The notes beneath the pieces are model-generated. The model was not told the DNA's origin and did not search any database. It was given only the letters and a program-made list of their open reading frames with translations. Source: Arthrobacter citreus (GTDB lineage: Bacteria; Actinomycetota; Actinomycetes; Actinomycetales; Micrococcaceae). Taken from it: 64,000 bases of DNA. The DNA lies in assembly GCF_038405225.1 (NCBI RefSeq), contig NZ_CP151657.1, positions 1,488,001 through 1,552,000 of the forward strand. Reading direction: 5' to 3'. Below are positions 32,414 to 42,173 of this stretch, piece by piece (the stretch's first letter is position 1; the number at the start of each line of letters is the position of its first letter). A program made the position numbers and the translations under genes.

Positions 32414-33118
32414 GTGAGCAGCAGCGAGGACCGGACCGTTACGATGTCCCTTCCCTTCACTGGGACGTGGAAGGTGGAAAACAGTCCGCGGCGCCGGGTG
32501 CCCAGCCACGGCACCCATCTGCTGGCCACCACGTACGCGATCGACTTTGTGGGAGTGGACGACGCCGGCCGGACAGCTCCGGGCGTCAGCTGGCGGACGG
32601 CTTTCGGCACGGAACCGCCGGAGCTGTTCTTCGGTTTCGGGCGGCCCATCCTCGCTCCGGTGAGCGGCGAGGTGGTCACGGTTCATGACGGCGAAGTGGA
32701 CCACGAGGCACGCCGGTCGCAGCTGGCTCTGGTCCCCTACCTGCTGGGCCAGCCGGCCCGCCTGCGTCAGGGAGCCGGCGCCATCGCGGGCAACTACATC
32801 CTCATCCAGGTGCCCGGCGGCGCCGTGGTTGGCGTGATGCACCTGCAGGCCGGTTCCCTCCGGGTGCGCACCGGACAGCAGGTCCGCGAGGGCGAGCACA
32901 TCGCCGCCTGCGGCAACTCCGGCAACTCCACCCAGCCCCACGTGCACGTGCAGGCCATGGACGGCATCGATCCCTGGACCGCGCGGGGGCTGCCGCTGAG
33001 TTTCCGGTCCTTCGGCGAGAAGCCGGCCCGCGGCCGGACCTTCACCGGCCGCCGAAATACCGTGCCGGATGAAGCCTCAGTGGTCCGGGGCGGTTCACTA
33101 ACTCCGCCGCTTCGATGA
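32414..33118 (+). CDS. M23 (LytM)-type peptidase-like protein, no signal peptide
   Basis: A 234-residue protein starting with GTG after GAAGGGAA. Zinc-site pattern of M23 metallopeptidases: HLLATTYAIDF (H-x(6-8)-D type first site), MHLQAGSLRVRTGQQVREG and the final HVH in STQPHVHVQ. RTGQQVREGEHIAACGNSGNS is the typical core turn. There is no signal peptide or membrane anchor, which is odd for a peptidoglycan hydrolase, so it may act inside the cell or the true start lies elsewhere. It ends 10 bases before the convergent hpaI gene. Confidence 0.75.
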   Translation: MSSSEDRTVTMSLPFTGTWKVENSPRRRVPSHGTHLLATTYAIDFVGVDDAGRTAPGVSWRTAFGTEPPELFFGFGRPILAPVSGEVVTVHDGEVDHEARRSQLALVPYLLGQPARLRQGAGAIAGNYILIQVPGGAVVGVMHLQAGSLRVRTGQQVREGEHIAACGNSGNSTQPHVHVQAMDGIDPWTARGLPLSFRSFGEKPARGRTFTGRRNTVPDEASVVRGGSLTPPLR

Positions 33119-33128
33119 TTCCGGCACT

Positions 33129-33932
33129 TCAGTAGCTGGCCCGCGTTTCGCTGCCGTCGGGAGCGGAAATGTACTTGGCAGCCAACGCTTCGCTCCCCCG
33201 GGCCAGAAGCGCGACGTCGGCACCCACCAGGATGAAGTCCACGCCGGCCTCGATGTAGCGCCGGGCCGTGGCCTCGGCAAATGCGTTGACCCCCACCGGT
33301 TTGCCGGCTGCCTTCACCACCCGGATGCAGTGCTCGACGGCGGCCACGACGTCGGGATGCTCCTGCTGGCCAAGGTGGCCCATGGACGCGGCAAGGTCCG
33401 CCGGGCCGATGAAGAGCCCGTCCACGCCGTCGACCGCAGCAATCCCCGCCACGTTCTCGACGGCGGCGGCGGTCTCGATCTGCACCAGCAGCGTCACCGA
33501 CTCGGCGGCGTTCTCGAGGTAGCCCTCGATCCGGTTCCAGCGCGATGCCCGGGCCAGGGCGCTGCCCACCCCGCGGATGCCGTGCGGCGGATACCGCACG
33601 GCGCGGACCAGCCCGGCGGCCTGTTCCGGGGTGTCGACCATGGGAATGAGCAGGTTCTGCACGCCCAGGTCCAGGTACTGCTTCAGCAGCACGGCGTCGC
33701 CAATGGGCGGCCGGACCACGGCGCTGACCGGATAACCGTGCACGGCCTGCAGCTGGGCCAGCAGGGATTCCAAGCCGTTGGGGCTGTGTTCGGCGTCGAT
33801 CAGCAGCCAGTCCAGGCCGGAACCGGCACAGATTTCGGCGACCAGCGGGCTGCCGGAGGATACCCACATGCCGGTCTGGCGTCCGCCGTCGGCCATTCTT
33901 GCGGCGAACGTTTCCTCTACTCGAAGCGGCAT
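33129..33932 (-). CDS. hpaI: HpcH/HpaI-family aldolase (2,4-dihydroxyhept-2-enedioate aldolase)
   Basis: A 267-residue class II pyruvate aldolase. Family motifs: LLIDAEHSPNGLESL near the N-terminus, metal-site and substrate segments ETAAAVENVAGIAAV (Glu) and DGLFIGPADLAASMGH (Asp). Known reaction: cleavage of 4-hydroxy-2-oxoheptanedioate to pyruvate and succinate semialdehyde, with a divalent metal. It is the last gene of the homoprotocatechuate operon; its start overlaps the hpaH stop by 16 bases. A succinate-semialdehyde dehydrogenase is not present in the cluster. Confidence 0.9.
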   Translation of the reverse strand: MPLRVEETFAARMADGGRQTGMWVSSGSPLVAEICAGSGLDWLLIDAEHSPNGLESLLAQLQAVHGYPVSAVVRPPIGDAVLLKQYLDLGVQNLLIPMVDTPEQAAGLVRAVRYPPHGIRGVGSALARASRWNRIEGYLENAAESVTLLVQIETAAAVENVAGIAAVDGVDGLFIGPADLAASMGHLGQQEHPDVVAAVEHCIRVVKAAGKPVGVNAFAEATARRYIEAGVDFILVGADVALLARGSEALAAKYISAPDGSETRASY

Positions 33933-34702
33933 GTGATTGTTCCCATCGGTCCGTAGTCTGCGAGCACCGAATCCCCTTTATAAACCCACATGGGGCGGGT
34001 AAAGGATCCGGCCAGGATGATTTCTCCGGCTTCCAGCGAGGTGCCGTGCGCGGAAAGTTTGTTCGCGAGCCAGTAGACGCCGGCGGCGGGATGATTCAGG
34101 ACGCCGGCTGCCACACCGGTTTCCTCGATGGTCTGGTTGCGGTACAGCAGGGCCGATACCCAGCGCAGGTCCAGGTCCCTGGGCGCGGTGGGGTTTCCGC
34201 CGAGCACCATGGCGCCCATCGCCGCGTTGTCAGCGATGGTGTCCACGATGGTCCGGCCCTCCATCTCGATCCGGGAGTCCAGGATTTCCAGGGCGGGCAC
34301 CACGTAGTCCGTGGCATCGAGCACGTCGAAGATGGTGCAGCCCGGGCCGGAGAGGGGTTTGCCCAGCACAAACGCCAGTTCCACCTCGACCCGCGGATGC
34401 GTGTACCGCTCCCAGTCCAGGCTGCAGCCGTTCTCCAGCACCATGTCATCGAGGATGACGCCGTAATCGGGTTCGGTGATGCCGGTGGCAGCCTGCATCG
34501 CCTTGGAGGTCAGGCCGATCTTATGACCGGCGAGGGAACGGCCGGACGCCATCAACCGAGACCGCCACAGGTTCTGCACCGCGTAGGAATCCTCAATGGT
34601 CATGTCCGGGTAGCGGGCGGTCAGCAACGGCACCGGGGTGCGGGTCTGCTTCGCCGCCAGCAGCTCATCGGCCACCGCCGCGAGGGTTTCTTTGTCCAGC
34701 AT
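33917..34702 (-). CDS. hpaH: 2-oxo-hept-4-ene-1,7-dioate hydratase
   Basis: A 261-residue member of the hydratase/decarboxylase branch of the FAH-like fold: SLAGHKIGLTSKAMQAATG, PDYGVILDDMVLENG, RVEVELAFVLGKPL with the metal-binding Glu residues, and GGNPTAPRDLDLRWV. It adds water to 2-oxohept-4-enedioate to give 4-hydroxy-2-oxoheptanedioate, the HpaI substrate. It is placed between hpaD and hpaI, as in known hpa clusters. The 86-base gap to hpaD contains a short direct repeat. Confidence 0.9.
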   Translation of the reverse strand: MLDKETLAAVADELLAAKQTRTPVPLLTARYPDMTIEDSYAVQNLWRSRLMASGRSLAGHKIGLTSKAMQAATGITEPDYGVILDDMVLENGCSLDWERYTHPRVEVELAFVLGKPLSGPGCTIFDVLDATDYVVPALEILDSRIEMEGRTIVDTIADNAAMGAMVLGGNPTAPRDLDLRWVSALLYRNQTIEETGVAAGVLNHPAAGVYWLANKLSAHGTSLEAGEIILAGSFTRPMWVYKGDSVLADYGPMGTITCRFE

Positions 34703-34716
34703 CTGATTCCTTTTCC

Positions 34717-34752
34717 GTTCATAGGGTGCGACTTCTGTTCATAGGGTGCGAC
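34717..34752. repeat. 16-bp direct repeat in the hpaD-hpaH gap
   Basis: GTTCATAGGGTGCGAC occurs at 34717-34732 and again at 34737-34752, a 20-base period. It lies in the only non-coding gap of size between hpaD and hpaH and upstream of the hpaH ribosome site. It looks like a short tandem duplication; no function is evident. Confidence 0.85.
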
Positions 34753-34788
34753 GACGACGCGTTGGCTGGCACCGTCGTCGGGCACGGT

Positions 34789-35904
34789 TTAGAGCTGGGT
34801 GCCGATTTTGAAGCCTTTGGCGGCCTCACCCTCGTAGGTGCCGGCGTCGTCGGCCGGGCGGGTGTAGGAGAAGCCGTCCGCGCCGATGGTGACTGCCAAT
34901 TCCGAGCTTTCGGTGCGGGCCGTCAGCGGCTGCGGGTTGCCGTCGAGGTCCAGGACCAGGGAGGCCTCGGTGTACCAGGACGGGACCACGGGGTTGCCCC
35001 ACCAGTCGCGGCGCTGGTTGTCATGCACGTCCCAGGTGATGGTGGGGTTGTCCGGGTCGCCGGTGTAATAGTCCTGCGTGTAGATCTCGATGCGGTGGTC
35101 GTCCGGATCCAGGATGTAGAGGTAGAAGGCGTTGGAGACGCCGTGCCGGCCGGGGCCGCGTTCAATCCGGTCGGAGATGCGCAGGGCGCCCATCTTGTCG
35201 CAGATCTGGATGATGTTGTGCTTTTCGTGCGTGGCGAAGGCCATGTGGTGCATGCGGGGGCCGTCGCCGCCGGTCAGGGCGGTGTCGTGGACGGTGTGCT
35301 TGCGGTGCATCCAGGCGGCGTAGGTGACGCCGTCGGAATCCTTGATGTCCTCGGAGACCCGGAAGCCCAGGTCCTCCAGGTAGGCGCGGCCGCGGGGCAC
35401 GTCCGGGGTGACCTGGTTGAAGTGGTCCAGGCGCACCAGCTCGCCGGCGGAGTACAGGTCGTAGCGCTGGGTCAGGCGTTCCACGTGCTCGGTTTCGAAG
35501 AAGAACTCGCAGGGGAAGCCCAGCGGGTCCTCCACACGCACGGCATCGCCGATGCCCTTGACGAAACCATCCCGACGACGTTCGGTGCGGCAGCCCAGTT
35601 CCTGATAATACGCCTCGGCAATGTCCACGTCCTCGGGGGTGCGGACGCGGTAGGCCAGGGCGGCGACGGCGGCCACCGGTCCCTGGCGCAGCACCAGGTT
35701 GTGGTGGATGAACTCCTCCAGGGAGCGCAGGTAGATGGCGTTCTCATCCTCTTCGGTGACGTGCAGGCCCAGGACGTCCACGTAGAACTTCCGGGACCGT
35801 TCCAGGTCCGTGACCACCAGTTCGGCGTAGGCGCAGCGGACGATGTCCGGCGGGTTGATGCCCGGCGTCGGGACGGGATGGGGGTTGATGGCTGACTCGC
35901 TCAT
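34789..35904 (-). CDS. hpaD: 3,4-dihydroxyphenylacetate (homoprotocatechuate) 2,3-dioxygenase, MndD-like
   Basis: A 371-residue type I extradiol dioxygenase. Compared with the well-known Arthrobacter MndD/Brevibacterium HPCD numbering, a constant offset of +6 places all key residues: metal ligands His161 (LDHFNQV), His220 (MHHMAFATH) and Glu273 (HRIEIYTQD), second-sphere His206 (TVHDTAL) and Tyr263 (YLYILD). The ring-opening reaction converts homoprotocatechuate and O2 to 5-carboxymethyl-2-hydroxymuconate semialdehyde. Sequence alone cannot tell whether the metal is Mn(II), as in MndD, or Fe(II). It lies third from the end of the minus-strand hpa operon, 42 bases after hpaE. Confidence 0.95.
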   Translation of the reverse strand: MSESAINPHPVPTPGINPPDIVRCAYAELVVTDLERSRKFYVDVLGLHVTEEDENAIYLRSLEEFIHHNLVLRQGPVAAVAALAYRVRTPEDVDIAEAYYQELGCRTERRRDGFVKGIGDAVRVEDPLGFPCEFFFETEHVERLTQRYDLYSAGELVRLDHFNQVTPDVPRGRAYLEDLGFRVSEDIKDSDGVTYAAWMHRKHTVHDTALTGGDGPRMHHMAFATHEKHNIIQICDKMGALRISDRIERGPGRHGVSNAFYLYILDPDDHRIEIYTQDYYTGDPDNPTITWDVHDNQRRDWWGNPVVPSWYTEASLVLDLDGNPQPLTARTESSELAVTIGADGFSYTRPADDAGTYEGEAAKGFKIGTQL

Positions 35905-35946
35905 GGTTTGCTCCTTTGCAAAAGGCGGGAAAGTGTCGGTGAGGGC

Positions 35947-37464
<1,518 letters not shown>

Positions 37465-37535
37465 GGGATGTTCCTCTTTCGAGTCGTTAGATCGGGAGGC
37501 TCTTTAAATTGGGGAGGGTCTGGATCGGGGAGCTC

Positions 37536-38207
37536 TTAAATCGGTGACGGCGGCTGGTGGTTCTGGGCCAGGAAAGCGTTCAGCGTGTTGGTGCGGTGCT
37601 CGCGGGCGGCATGTTCGACGTCGGGCACCGGGGCGCCGTCGCTGATCAGATCCAGCAGGGCGTCGTGTTCCTGCACCGAAGCGTGCGCGCGGTCCGGTAC
37701 GTACCGAAAGACGGAGCTGCGCATCCGGCCCAGCCGGTTCCACCCGCGGTGGACCAGGTCCAGGATGTGCGGATTGGGGCAGCGGGCGTAGAGCAGGGCG
37801 TGGAACTCGGTGTTCAACTGCGTGAAGCGGACCGGGTCGAAGTTGTTCAGCATTTCCCGCATCTGGTTGTTCAGTTCCCGGGCCTGGGCCAGTTCCTCGG
37901 CGCTGATGTCCGGGGCGGCCAGAGCGGTGGCGGCGCCTTCGATAATGCTGAGGGTCTGCATGGTGTGCAGATACAGGTCCGGGTCGATGCCGGCAACCGT
38001 GGCACCGACGTTGCGGACAAAGTGCACCAGCCCTTCGGCTTCAAGGCGGCGGATGGCTTCCCGGACCGGGACGACGCTGAAGCCCAGCTCGGTGGCGATG
38101 CTGCTGAGGACCAGCCGGTAGCCGGGGCTCATTTCGCCGCCGAGGATGCGGTCCTTGAGCTGGGTGTAGGCCTGCTCCGATTTGGAACCGGTGGCGGTGC
38201 TGCTCAT
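37536..38207 (-). CDS. GntR-family (FCD) regulator of the homoprotocatechuate operon
   Basis: About 223 residues from the ATG at 38207, which overlaps the hpaG/RraA stop by 4 bases (ATGA); the frame is open upstream only by chance. The winged helix is SEQAYTQLKDRILGGEMSPGYRLVLSSIATELGFSVVPVREAIRRLEAEG. The FCD ligand domain keeps the metal-binding pattern NTEFHALLY, VQEHDALLDLI and AAREHRTNTL. Genes of this type usually repress catabolic operons until the substrate or an intermediate binds. It is embedded inside the operon that it presumably controls, probably through the inverted repeat at 39706-39717. Confidence 0.9.
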   Translation of the reverse strand: MSSTATGSKSEQAYTQLKDRILGGEMSPGYRLVLSSIATELGFSVVPVREAIRRLEAEGLVHFVRNVGATVAGIDPDLYLHTMQTLSIIEGAATALAAPDISAEELAQARELNNQMREMLNNFDPVRFTQLNTEFHALLYARCPNPHILDLVHRGWNRLGRMRSSVFRYVPDRAHASVQEHDALLDLISDGAPVPDVEHAAREHRTNTLNAFLAQNHQPPSPI

Positions 38208-39688
38208 GCCTGTTCCGCTGCCCAGGCCTCGTACTTTTCCTTCCAGGCGGCGTTCATCGGATACAACCCGTCGACGCCGTGCCCGGCCTTGACCATTTCG
38301 GCGATGAACTCCTCCTGGTGCTCCTGCTTGATGCACGCGTCCGCCAGTTCCTCGGCGATGGCCGGCGGGATGACCAGGATGCCGTCGTCGTCGGCCACGA
38401 TGATGTCGCCGGGCTGCACGGTGGCGCCGCCGCAGGCGATGGTGATGTCGGTGTCCCAGGGGACGTGCTTGCGGCCGAGGACGGCGGGGTGCGGGTTGGC
38501 GCAGTAGACGGGCAGGTCGATGCCGGCGACGGTGGAGTAGTCGCGCACGCCGCCGTCGGTGATGATGCCTGCGGCGCCGTTGTGCTTGGCGCGGAGGGCG
38601 AGGATGTCACCCAGGGTGCCGGTGCCCTTTTCGCCGCGGGCTTCCATGACCAGGATTTCGCCCTCGCCCACGGAGTCGATGGCGCGTTTCTGGGCGTTGT
38701 AACCACCGCCGTGAGACTTAAAGAGGTCTTCGCGGTTAGGGACAAAGCGCAGGGTTCGGGCGGTGCCGACCACCTTGCGGCCGGTGCGGGTGCCGGTGAG
38801 GCCGTCGATGGAGACGTTGTTCAGGCCGCGGGCGCGCATCTGCGAGGAGAGGGTGGCGGTGGCGACGGATTCGAGCTTGGCCTTCAGCTCGGGGGTGAGG
38901 GTCTTGGCCTGTTCCTGCGGCTCTTCCTGCTGCGGGGCGAGGCCGGCCTTTTCCGCGGAGCCCCAGGCTTCTTCGCGCTGCTTGTCGTCAATCTTGGGCT
39001 GTGCGCCGAAGGATGCCAGCGGGGTGGTCCCGTCAGTGACAGTGGTGGCAAGGCGGCCGGTGGTCTGCTCGGTGTCGGGGACGTCCACTTCGACTTCGAG
39101 GCGGTCCCCCGGAACGGCCACTGAGGCGCCCGCGGGGGTGCCGGTGAGGATTATGTCGCCCGGTTCCAGGGTGAGCAGCTGGGAGAGGTCGGCCACGAGC
39201 TGGGCGAAGGGGAAGAGCAGGTCCGCGGTGGTGTCGTCCTGCGCGAGGTTGCCATTGACCCAGGTGCGGACACGCAGTCCGGCGGGGTCGACGTCGGCCG
39301 CGTTGAGGATGGCCGGGCCCACGGGCGTGAAGCCGTCGCCGCCCTTGGAGCGGAGGTTGGAGCCTTTGTCTGCCCAGCGCAGGTCGTAGACGCCCAGGTC
39401 ATTGCTGGCGGTCACTCCCCCGACGTAGCTCCAGGCGTCTTCGATGCTGACGCGGCGGGCGGTTTTGCCGATGACGAGGGCTATTTCGCCTTCGAAGCCG
39501 AGCAGTTCGCAGCCAGCCGGGCGTTCCACGCTGCCGCCGGTGAGGGCCAGGGAGGAGCTGGGTTTGAGGAAGTAGGAGGGCTGTTCCGGGATGCGTCCGC
39601 GTTCTGCTGCCCGTGATGGGTAGTTGATGTGGACGGCGATGACCTTGCCGGCCTGCTTCAGCGTGTCCGTGGTGGCGTCGTTGCCCAT
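38204..39688 (-). CDS. hpaG: FAH-family isomerase/decarboxylase fused to an RraA-like domain (HpaG-type)
   Basis: A 494-residue fusion. Residues about 15-215 are a fumarylacetoacetate-hydrolase-like domain (LLGFEGEIALVIGKTARRVS with metal-binding Glu residues; GVTASNDLGVYDLRWADKGSN; PGDIILTGTPAGAS). Residues about 285-475 are an RraA/dimethylmenaquinone-methyltransferase-like domain with LSSQMRARGLNNVSI, GDILALRAKHNGAAGIITDGGVRDY and VQPGDIIVADDDGILVIP. In enteric hpa clusters the corresponding enzyme is a tandem of two FAH-type domains (isomerase plus decarboxylase). The RraA fold includes oxaloacetate decarboxylases and 2-oxoacid aldolases (with a GGxRD motif as here), so the RraA part may supply a decarboxylase function. 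It is the first gene of the operon, with a CAGGAGAG ribosome site. Confidence 0.88.
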   Translation of the reverse strand: MGNDATTDTLKQAGKVIAVHINYPSRAAERGRIPEQPSYFLKPSSSLALTGGSVERPAGCELLGFEGEIALVIGKTARRVSIEDAWSYVGGVTASNDLGVYDLRWADKGSNLRSKGGDGFTPVGPAILNAADVDPAGLRVRTWVNGNLAQDDTTADLLFPFAQLVADLSQLLTLEPGDIILTGTPAGASVAVPGDRLEVEVDVPDTEQTTGRLATTVTDGTTPLASFGAQPKIDDKQREEAWGSAEKAGLAPQQEEPQEQAKTLTPELKAKLESVATATLSSQMRARGLNNVSIDGLTGTRTGRKVVGTARTLRFVPNREDLFKSHGGGYNAQKRAIDSVGEGEILVMEARGEKGTGTLGDILALRAKHNGAAGIITDGGVRDYSTVAGIDLPVYCANPHPAVLGRKHVPWDTDITIACGGATVQPGDIIVADDDGILVIPPAIAEELADACIKQEHQEEFIAEMVKAGHGVDGLYPMNAAWKEKYEAWAAEQA

Positions 39689-39705
39689 GTCTCTCCTGGA
39701 TCAAG

Positions 39706-39717
39706 TACGAAATCGTA
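39706..39717 (-). promoter_or_regulatory. Inverted repeat at the hpa operon promoter, candidate GntR operator
   Basis: TACGA-AA-TCGTA is a perfect 12-base inverted repeat, 18-29 bases upstream of the ATG of the first hpa gene. On the minus strand it contains TACGAT, a possible -10 element, so a bound regulator would block the promoter. The GntR-family protein encoded in the operon is the natural candidate. The assignment rests on symmetry and position only. Confidence 0.55.
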
Positions 39718-39860
39718 TATCATCGAGGGTTGCATGTGGTGTGGGTCACGTCAAGGGGCTTACTAGCATCCTCCCGCCCACTCGCTTGAACAAAACGAAA
39801 GATGAACATGGAAGGGCTGACCCCGACGCGATGCTCGGGCCGCCAAGGTACGTCGTTCTG

Positions 39861-39872
39861 GTTCGTACGAAC
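39861..39872. other. Perfect 12-bp palindrome GTTCGTACGAAC in the hpa/accessory-cassette gap
   Basis: The 272-base gap between the hpa operon and the next gene (divergent) contains this palindrome about 90 bases from the 39961 start. From here rightward the base composition visibly drops compared with the hpa genes. It could be a regulatory site for the 39961 gene; nothing else was recognised in the gap. Confidence 0.4.
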
Positions 39873-39960
39873 AGGAAGCCTAGAACCGTTTTTATTCGAA
39901 CTTGTGACCGATACAGCGCGCCTTTGGGGGTCTCAAACCATCTAGCGTCAGTATTGGTGT

Positions 39961-40932
39961 GTGCCCTCAGGAAACCGTCAGTCACCAAAGGTCTCGATCT
40001 ACTGGTTGATCCCAGTATTCGCCCTCTCCGTTACCGGGGGCTTTTACCTAACAACCACTTTGGCGACCGCCGACCTGGCCAACTGGGGCCAATGGCTTCG
40101 GGACTTTGCACGGAGCCCAGGGGCCGCGGCCTTCGCGGCACTAGTCGCAGCCGCAATAGCATTCACTGGAATCTCAAAGCAGGTCGCGGTATCACGAGAG
40201 ACGCTTACCCACCAGAGAAATGCGACGCGTGCTGATGCGTGGTGGGCAATGTTTGAATGGACATCAGATCGCGCGATTCCCCCGAACAAGGATGCTCAAC
40301 CCTTACCTCCAAGCGTGACGATCAGGACCCTGCAACGACTCTCGGAGGACGCCAGCACTGACGTTCAAAAAGCGGCTTGTGCTGGTGTTATCGATGTCCT
40401 TACTGCCAACATCAGCGACGCAGCGATGAAGCAAGGCCAGGAAGAGACAGCTACCTCACAAGGTGAACGCGAGAGCCCTGCTTTGAGCGCACTTAACTCC
40501 TACGTGAAATCCAACCGCGGAACACCTGCCGCGTCCGCAATCGCAGAAGGACTGGTCTATGGAAACAGCGTACTAAAAGAGTTGATTTCACTCTCTTGGC
40601 AAGACCCGAAAATCAAAATAATAAGAAGCGATTCTGGTGCGGTGGATGAAGGCTTCGATGCGATCGCCGACGTTGACGGACAGCAGGTGGCCGTCTTGAT
40701 AAAAGCTTCCAAAAACGGTGAAAGCCGCCACCTCCAAGAGCTCAGGAACCGCCGTGTGCATCTCGGACAAACGATGGCTAATACTCCGGTGCTCCTGATC
40801 TCTCCGTCGCCACCGAACAACGAACTTTCCGCGTTAGGAATATTAGCGACACAGTGGCGCGGGCCGGAGGACACTGCCGCACTCGCGGTGGACATTCGTC
40901 GCGCGAGCAGACTCATCCGCCCACCTGAATGA
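39961..40932 (+). CDS. Membrane protein with a possible degenerate PD-(D/E)xK nuclease-like C-terminus
   Basis: A 323-residue protein starting with GTG. Two N-terminal membrane segments (VSIYWLIPVFALSVTGGFYL and AAAFAALVAAAIAFTGISKQ) are followed by a helical region (about 75-200). The C-terminal domain (about 205-320) has DEGFDAIADVDGQQVAVLIKAS and TPVLLISPSPP, a strand pattern like restriction-endonuclease folds, where one expects D...ExK; here the Glu is replaced by Ile (VLIK). The nuclease reading is therefore tentative and activity doubtful. Codon use (AT-richer, rare codons such as ATA and AGA) differs from the hpa genes next door. No family was recognised for the whole protein. It is followed by two genes of the same style. 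Confidence 0.5.
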   Translation: MPSGNRQSPKVSIYWLIPVFALSVTGGFYLTTTLATADLANWGQWLRDFARSPGAAAFAALVAAAIAFTGISKQVAVSRETLTHQRNATRADAWWAMFEWTSDRAIPPNKDAQPLPPSVTIRTLQRLSEDASTDVQKAACAGVIDVLTANISDAAMKQGQEETATSQGERESPALSALNSYVKSNRGTPAASAIAEGLVYGNSVLKELISLSWQDPKIKIIRSDSGAVDEGFDAIADVDGQQVAVLIKASKNGESRHLQELRNRRVHLGQTMANTPVLLISPSPPNNELSALGILATQWRGPEDTAALAVDIRRASRLIRPPE

Positions 40933-41000
40933 GGAGGGAAGTAGACCCGCGTATTTCAGCGATGACTTCTGCTGTCCCGACGGTCCGTTAGGATGAGCCC

Positions 41001-42173
41001 ATGAACCATGAGGGGGGACCGGGAAGCAAACGTCTTCGCCTTACGGGTGCCCGTTTCGAAGGCGGTCGCCTCCCAATCGATTCGCTTATCGAGCTCCAGA
41101 AATATCAGGAGGTCATTCGGATTGCGACGAGGTCGGAATGGCGACGCGATCATCCAGGGGAGGAGGTACCTCCTGACCTGAACGACTCAGTTAGCCTCAC
41201 AATTGAGCGCATAGATGAGGGTAGTGCTGATGTGTTCATGGGCTTCGAACAGGTAGCCATATATGAGCAATACCGAGCCGAGGCGCAGGACGCGGTCGAC
41301 GCCGTCGACACGATCATCGCAACTGCCTATTCCGAGGATGCGCCCTCTACGGCTCCGCTCTCGGAGTACTCGCCGCTGACTGATCCCGAACTTTATGAGG
41401 CCGTGTCGCAAATCGGTGCCACTCTCGCATCGGGCCAAAGTATCGAAGTTTACACAACCTCAGGCGACTCTACCCCAGCCACGATCACGGTAGAGAAGCG
41501 TCATCGCGCGATCGAGCGCTTAATGCCGATGGAGAACTTCTTACTCACTCAAGATCTCGCGCCCACCTCCAGCTTGCAGTCCTTCGACGAAAGTCTGGTT
41601 GGCCGTGTAACGGTGCTGGACGCAGACAGCAAAAAATTCGTACTTGTGCTCCCCGACGGTGCATCTGTTCACGGCTGGTACCGGCAGAACCCAAATCTTC
41701 TTGAGGATTTTCGTGGTTTGGTTAACTCGACTGCCGAGGGGCCTCTTACTCGCATTACGGGAACGCTCCAATACAAAGACGGTCAACCGTTCCGCTTCAA
41801 AGAAGCGAGTTCAATCGAACGAGTGGAATTTGATGACAGACCCTGGGGTGCGAGGCTGACTCAATTCGCTTCCCTTCCATCGGGCTGGGATGACGGCGAC
41901 GGCGCCCAGATAACATTTGTCGCACTAGATGCGGCGCAAATGGTCCTCCGCGCTGTTGAAGATGCAGAGATAGAGCGGCCTGGTGTTTTTCCAAGTCCCG
42001 AAGGTGGCGTCCTTATCGAGTGGGCTAACGCCGAAAGGGTACGCAGTCTCGAGATTACGGCTGACGGAGGCTTCGAGATGTTCTTCCTCGAGCGCGCCCG
42101 GCGAGAAAGCGAACATTCAGAGAGCTCTGACCTAAGGCAAGCTATCGCCTTCATCGAGGCAGAGAAAGCATGA
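41001..42173 (+). CDS. Uncharacterised two-gene-cassette protein A (390 aa)
   Basis: A 390-residue soluble protein. The ATG is preceded by TAGGAT six bases upstream (40989-40994), fitting a leaderless transcript. N-terminal part: RLRLTGARFEGGRLPIDSLIELQKYQEVI and VSLTIERIDEGSADVFMGF. Middle: a beta-barrel-like segment, VGRVTVLDADSKKFVLVLPDGASVHGWY. C-terminal part: LPSGWDDGDG, then PGVFPSPEGGVLIEWANAERVRSLEI; this GW(D/N)G ... P-x-P-x-x-(D/E)GG-(I/V)-x-(L/I)-EW pattern is seen in many uncharacterised bacterial proteins. No enzymatic motif is apparent. It overlaps the next gene by four bases. By memory such A/B pairs occur together in diverse bacteria; no role is known. Confidence 0.65.
   Translation: MNHEGGPGSKRLRLTGARFEGGRLPIDSLIELQKYQEVIRIATRSEWRRDHPGEEVPPDLNDSVSLTIERIDEGSADVFMGFEQVAIYEQYRAEAQDAVDAVDTIIATAYSEDAPSTAPLSEYSPLTDPELYEAVSQIGATLASGQSIEVYTTSGDSTPATITVEKRHRAIERLMPMENFLLTQDLAPTSSLQSFDESLVGRVTVLDADSKKFVLVLPDGASVHGWYRQNPNLLEDFRGLVNSTAEGPLTRITGTLQYKDGQPFRFKEASSIERVEFDDRPWGARLTQFASLPSGWDDGDGAQITFVALDAAQMVLRAVEDAEIERPGVFPSPEGGVLIEWANAERVRSLEITADGGFEMFFLERARRESEHSESSDLRQAIAFIEAEKA

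Noticed and set aside
34726-35895. 389-codon open frame opposite hpaD
   Set aside because: The dioxygenase on the other strand keeps every metal ligand; the opposite frame has only valine/glycine-rich noise.
39746-39988. 80-codon minus-strand frame in the gap between hpa and the accessory cassette
   Set aside because: No ribosome site or family motif; it crosses the promoter of the 39961 gene.
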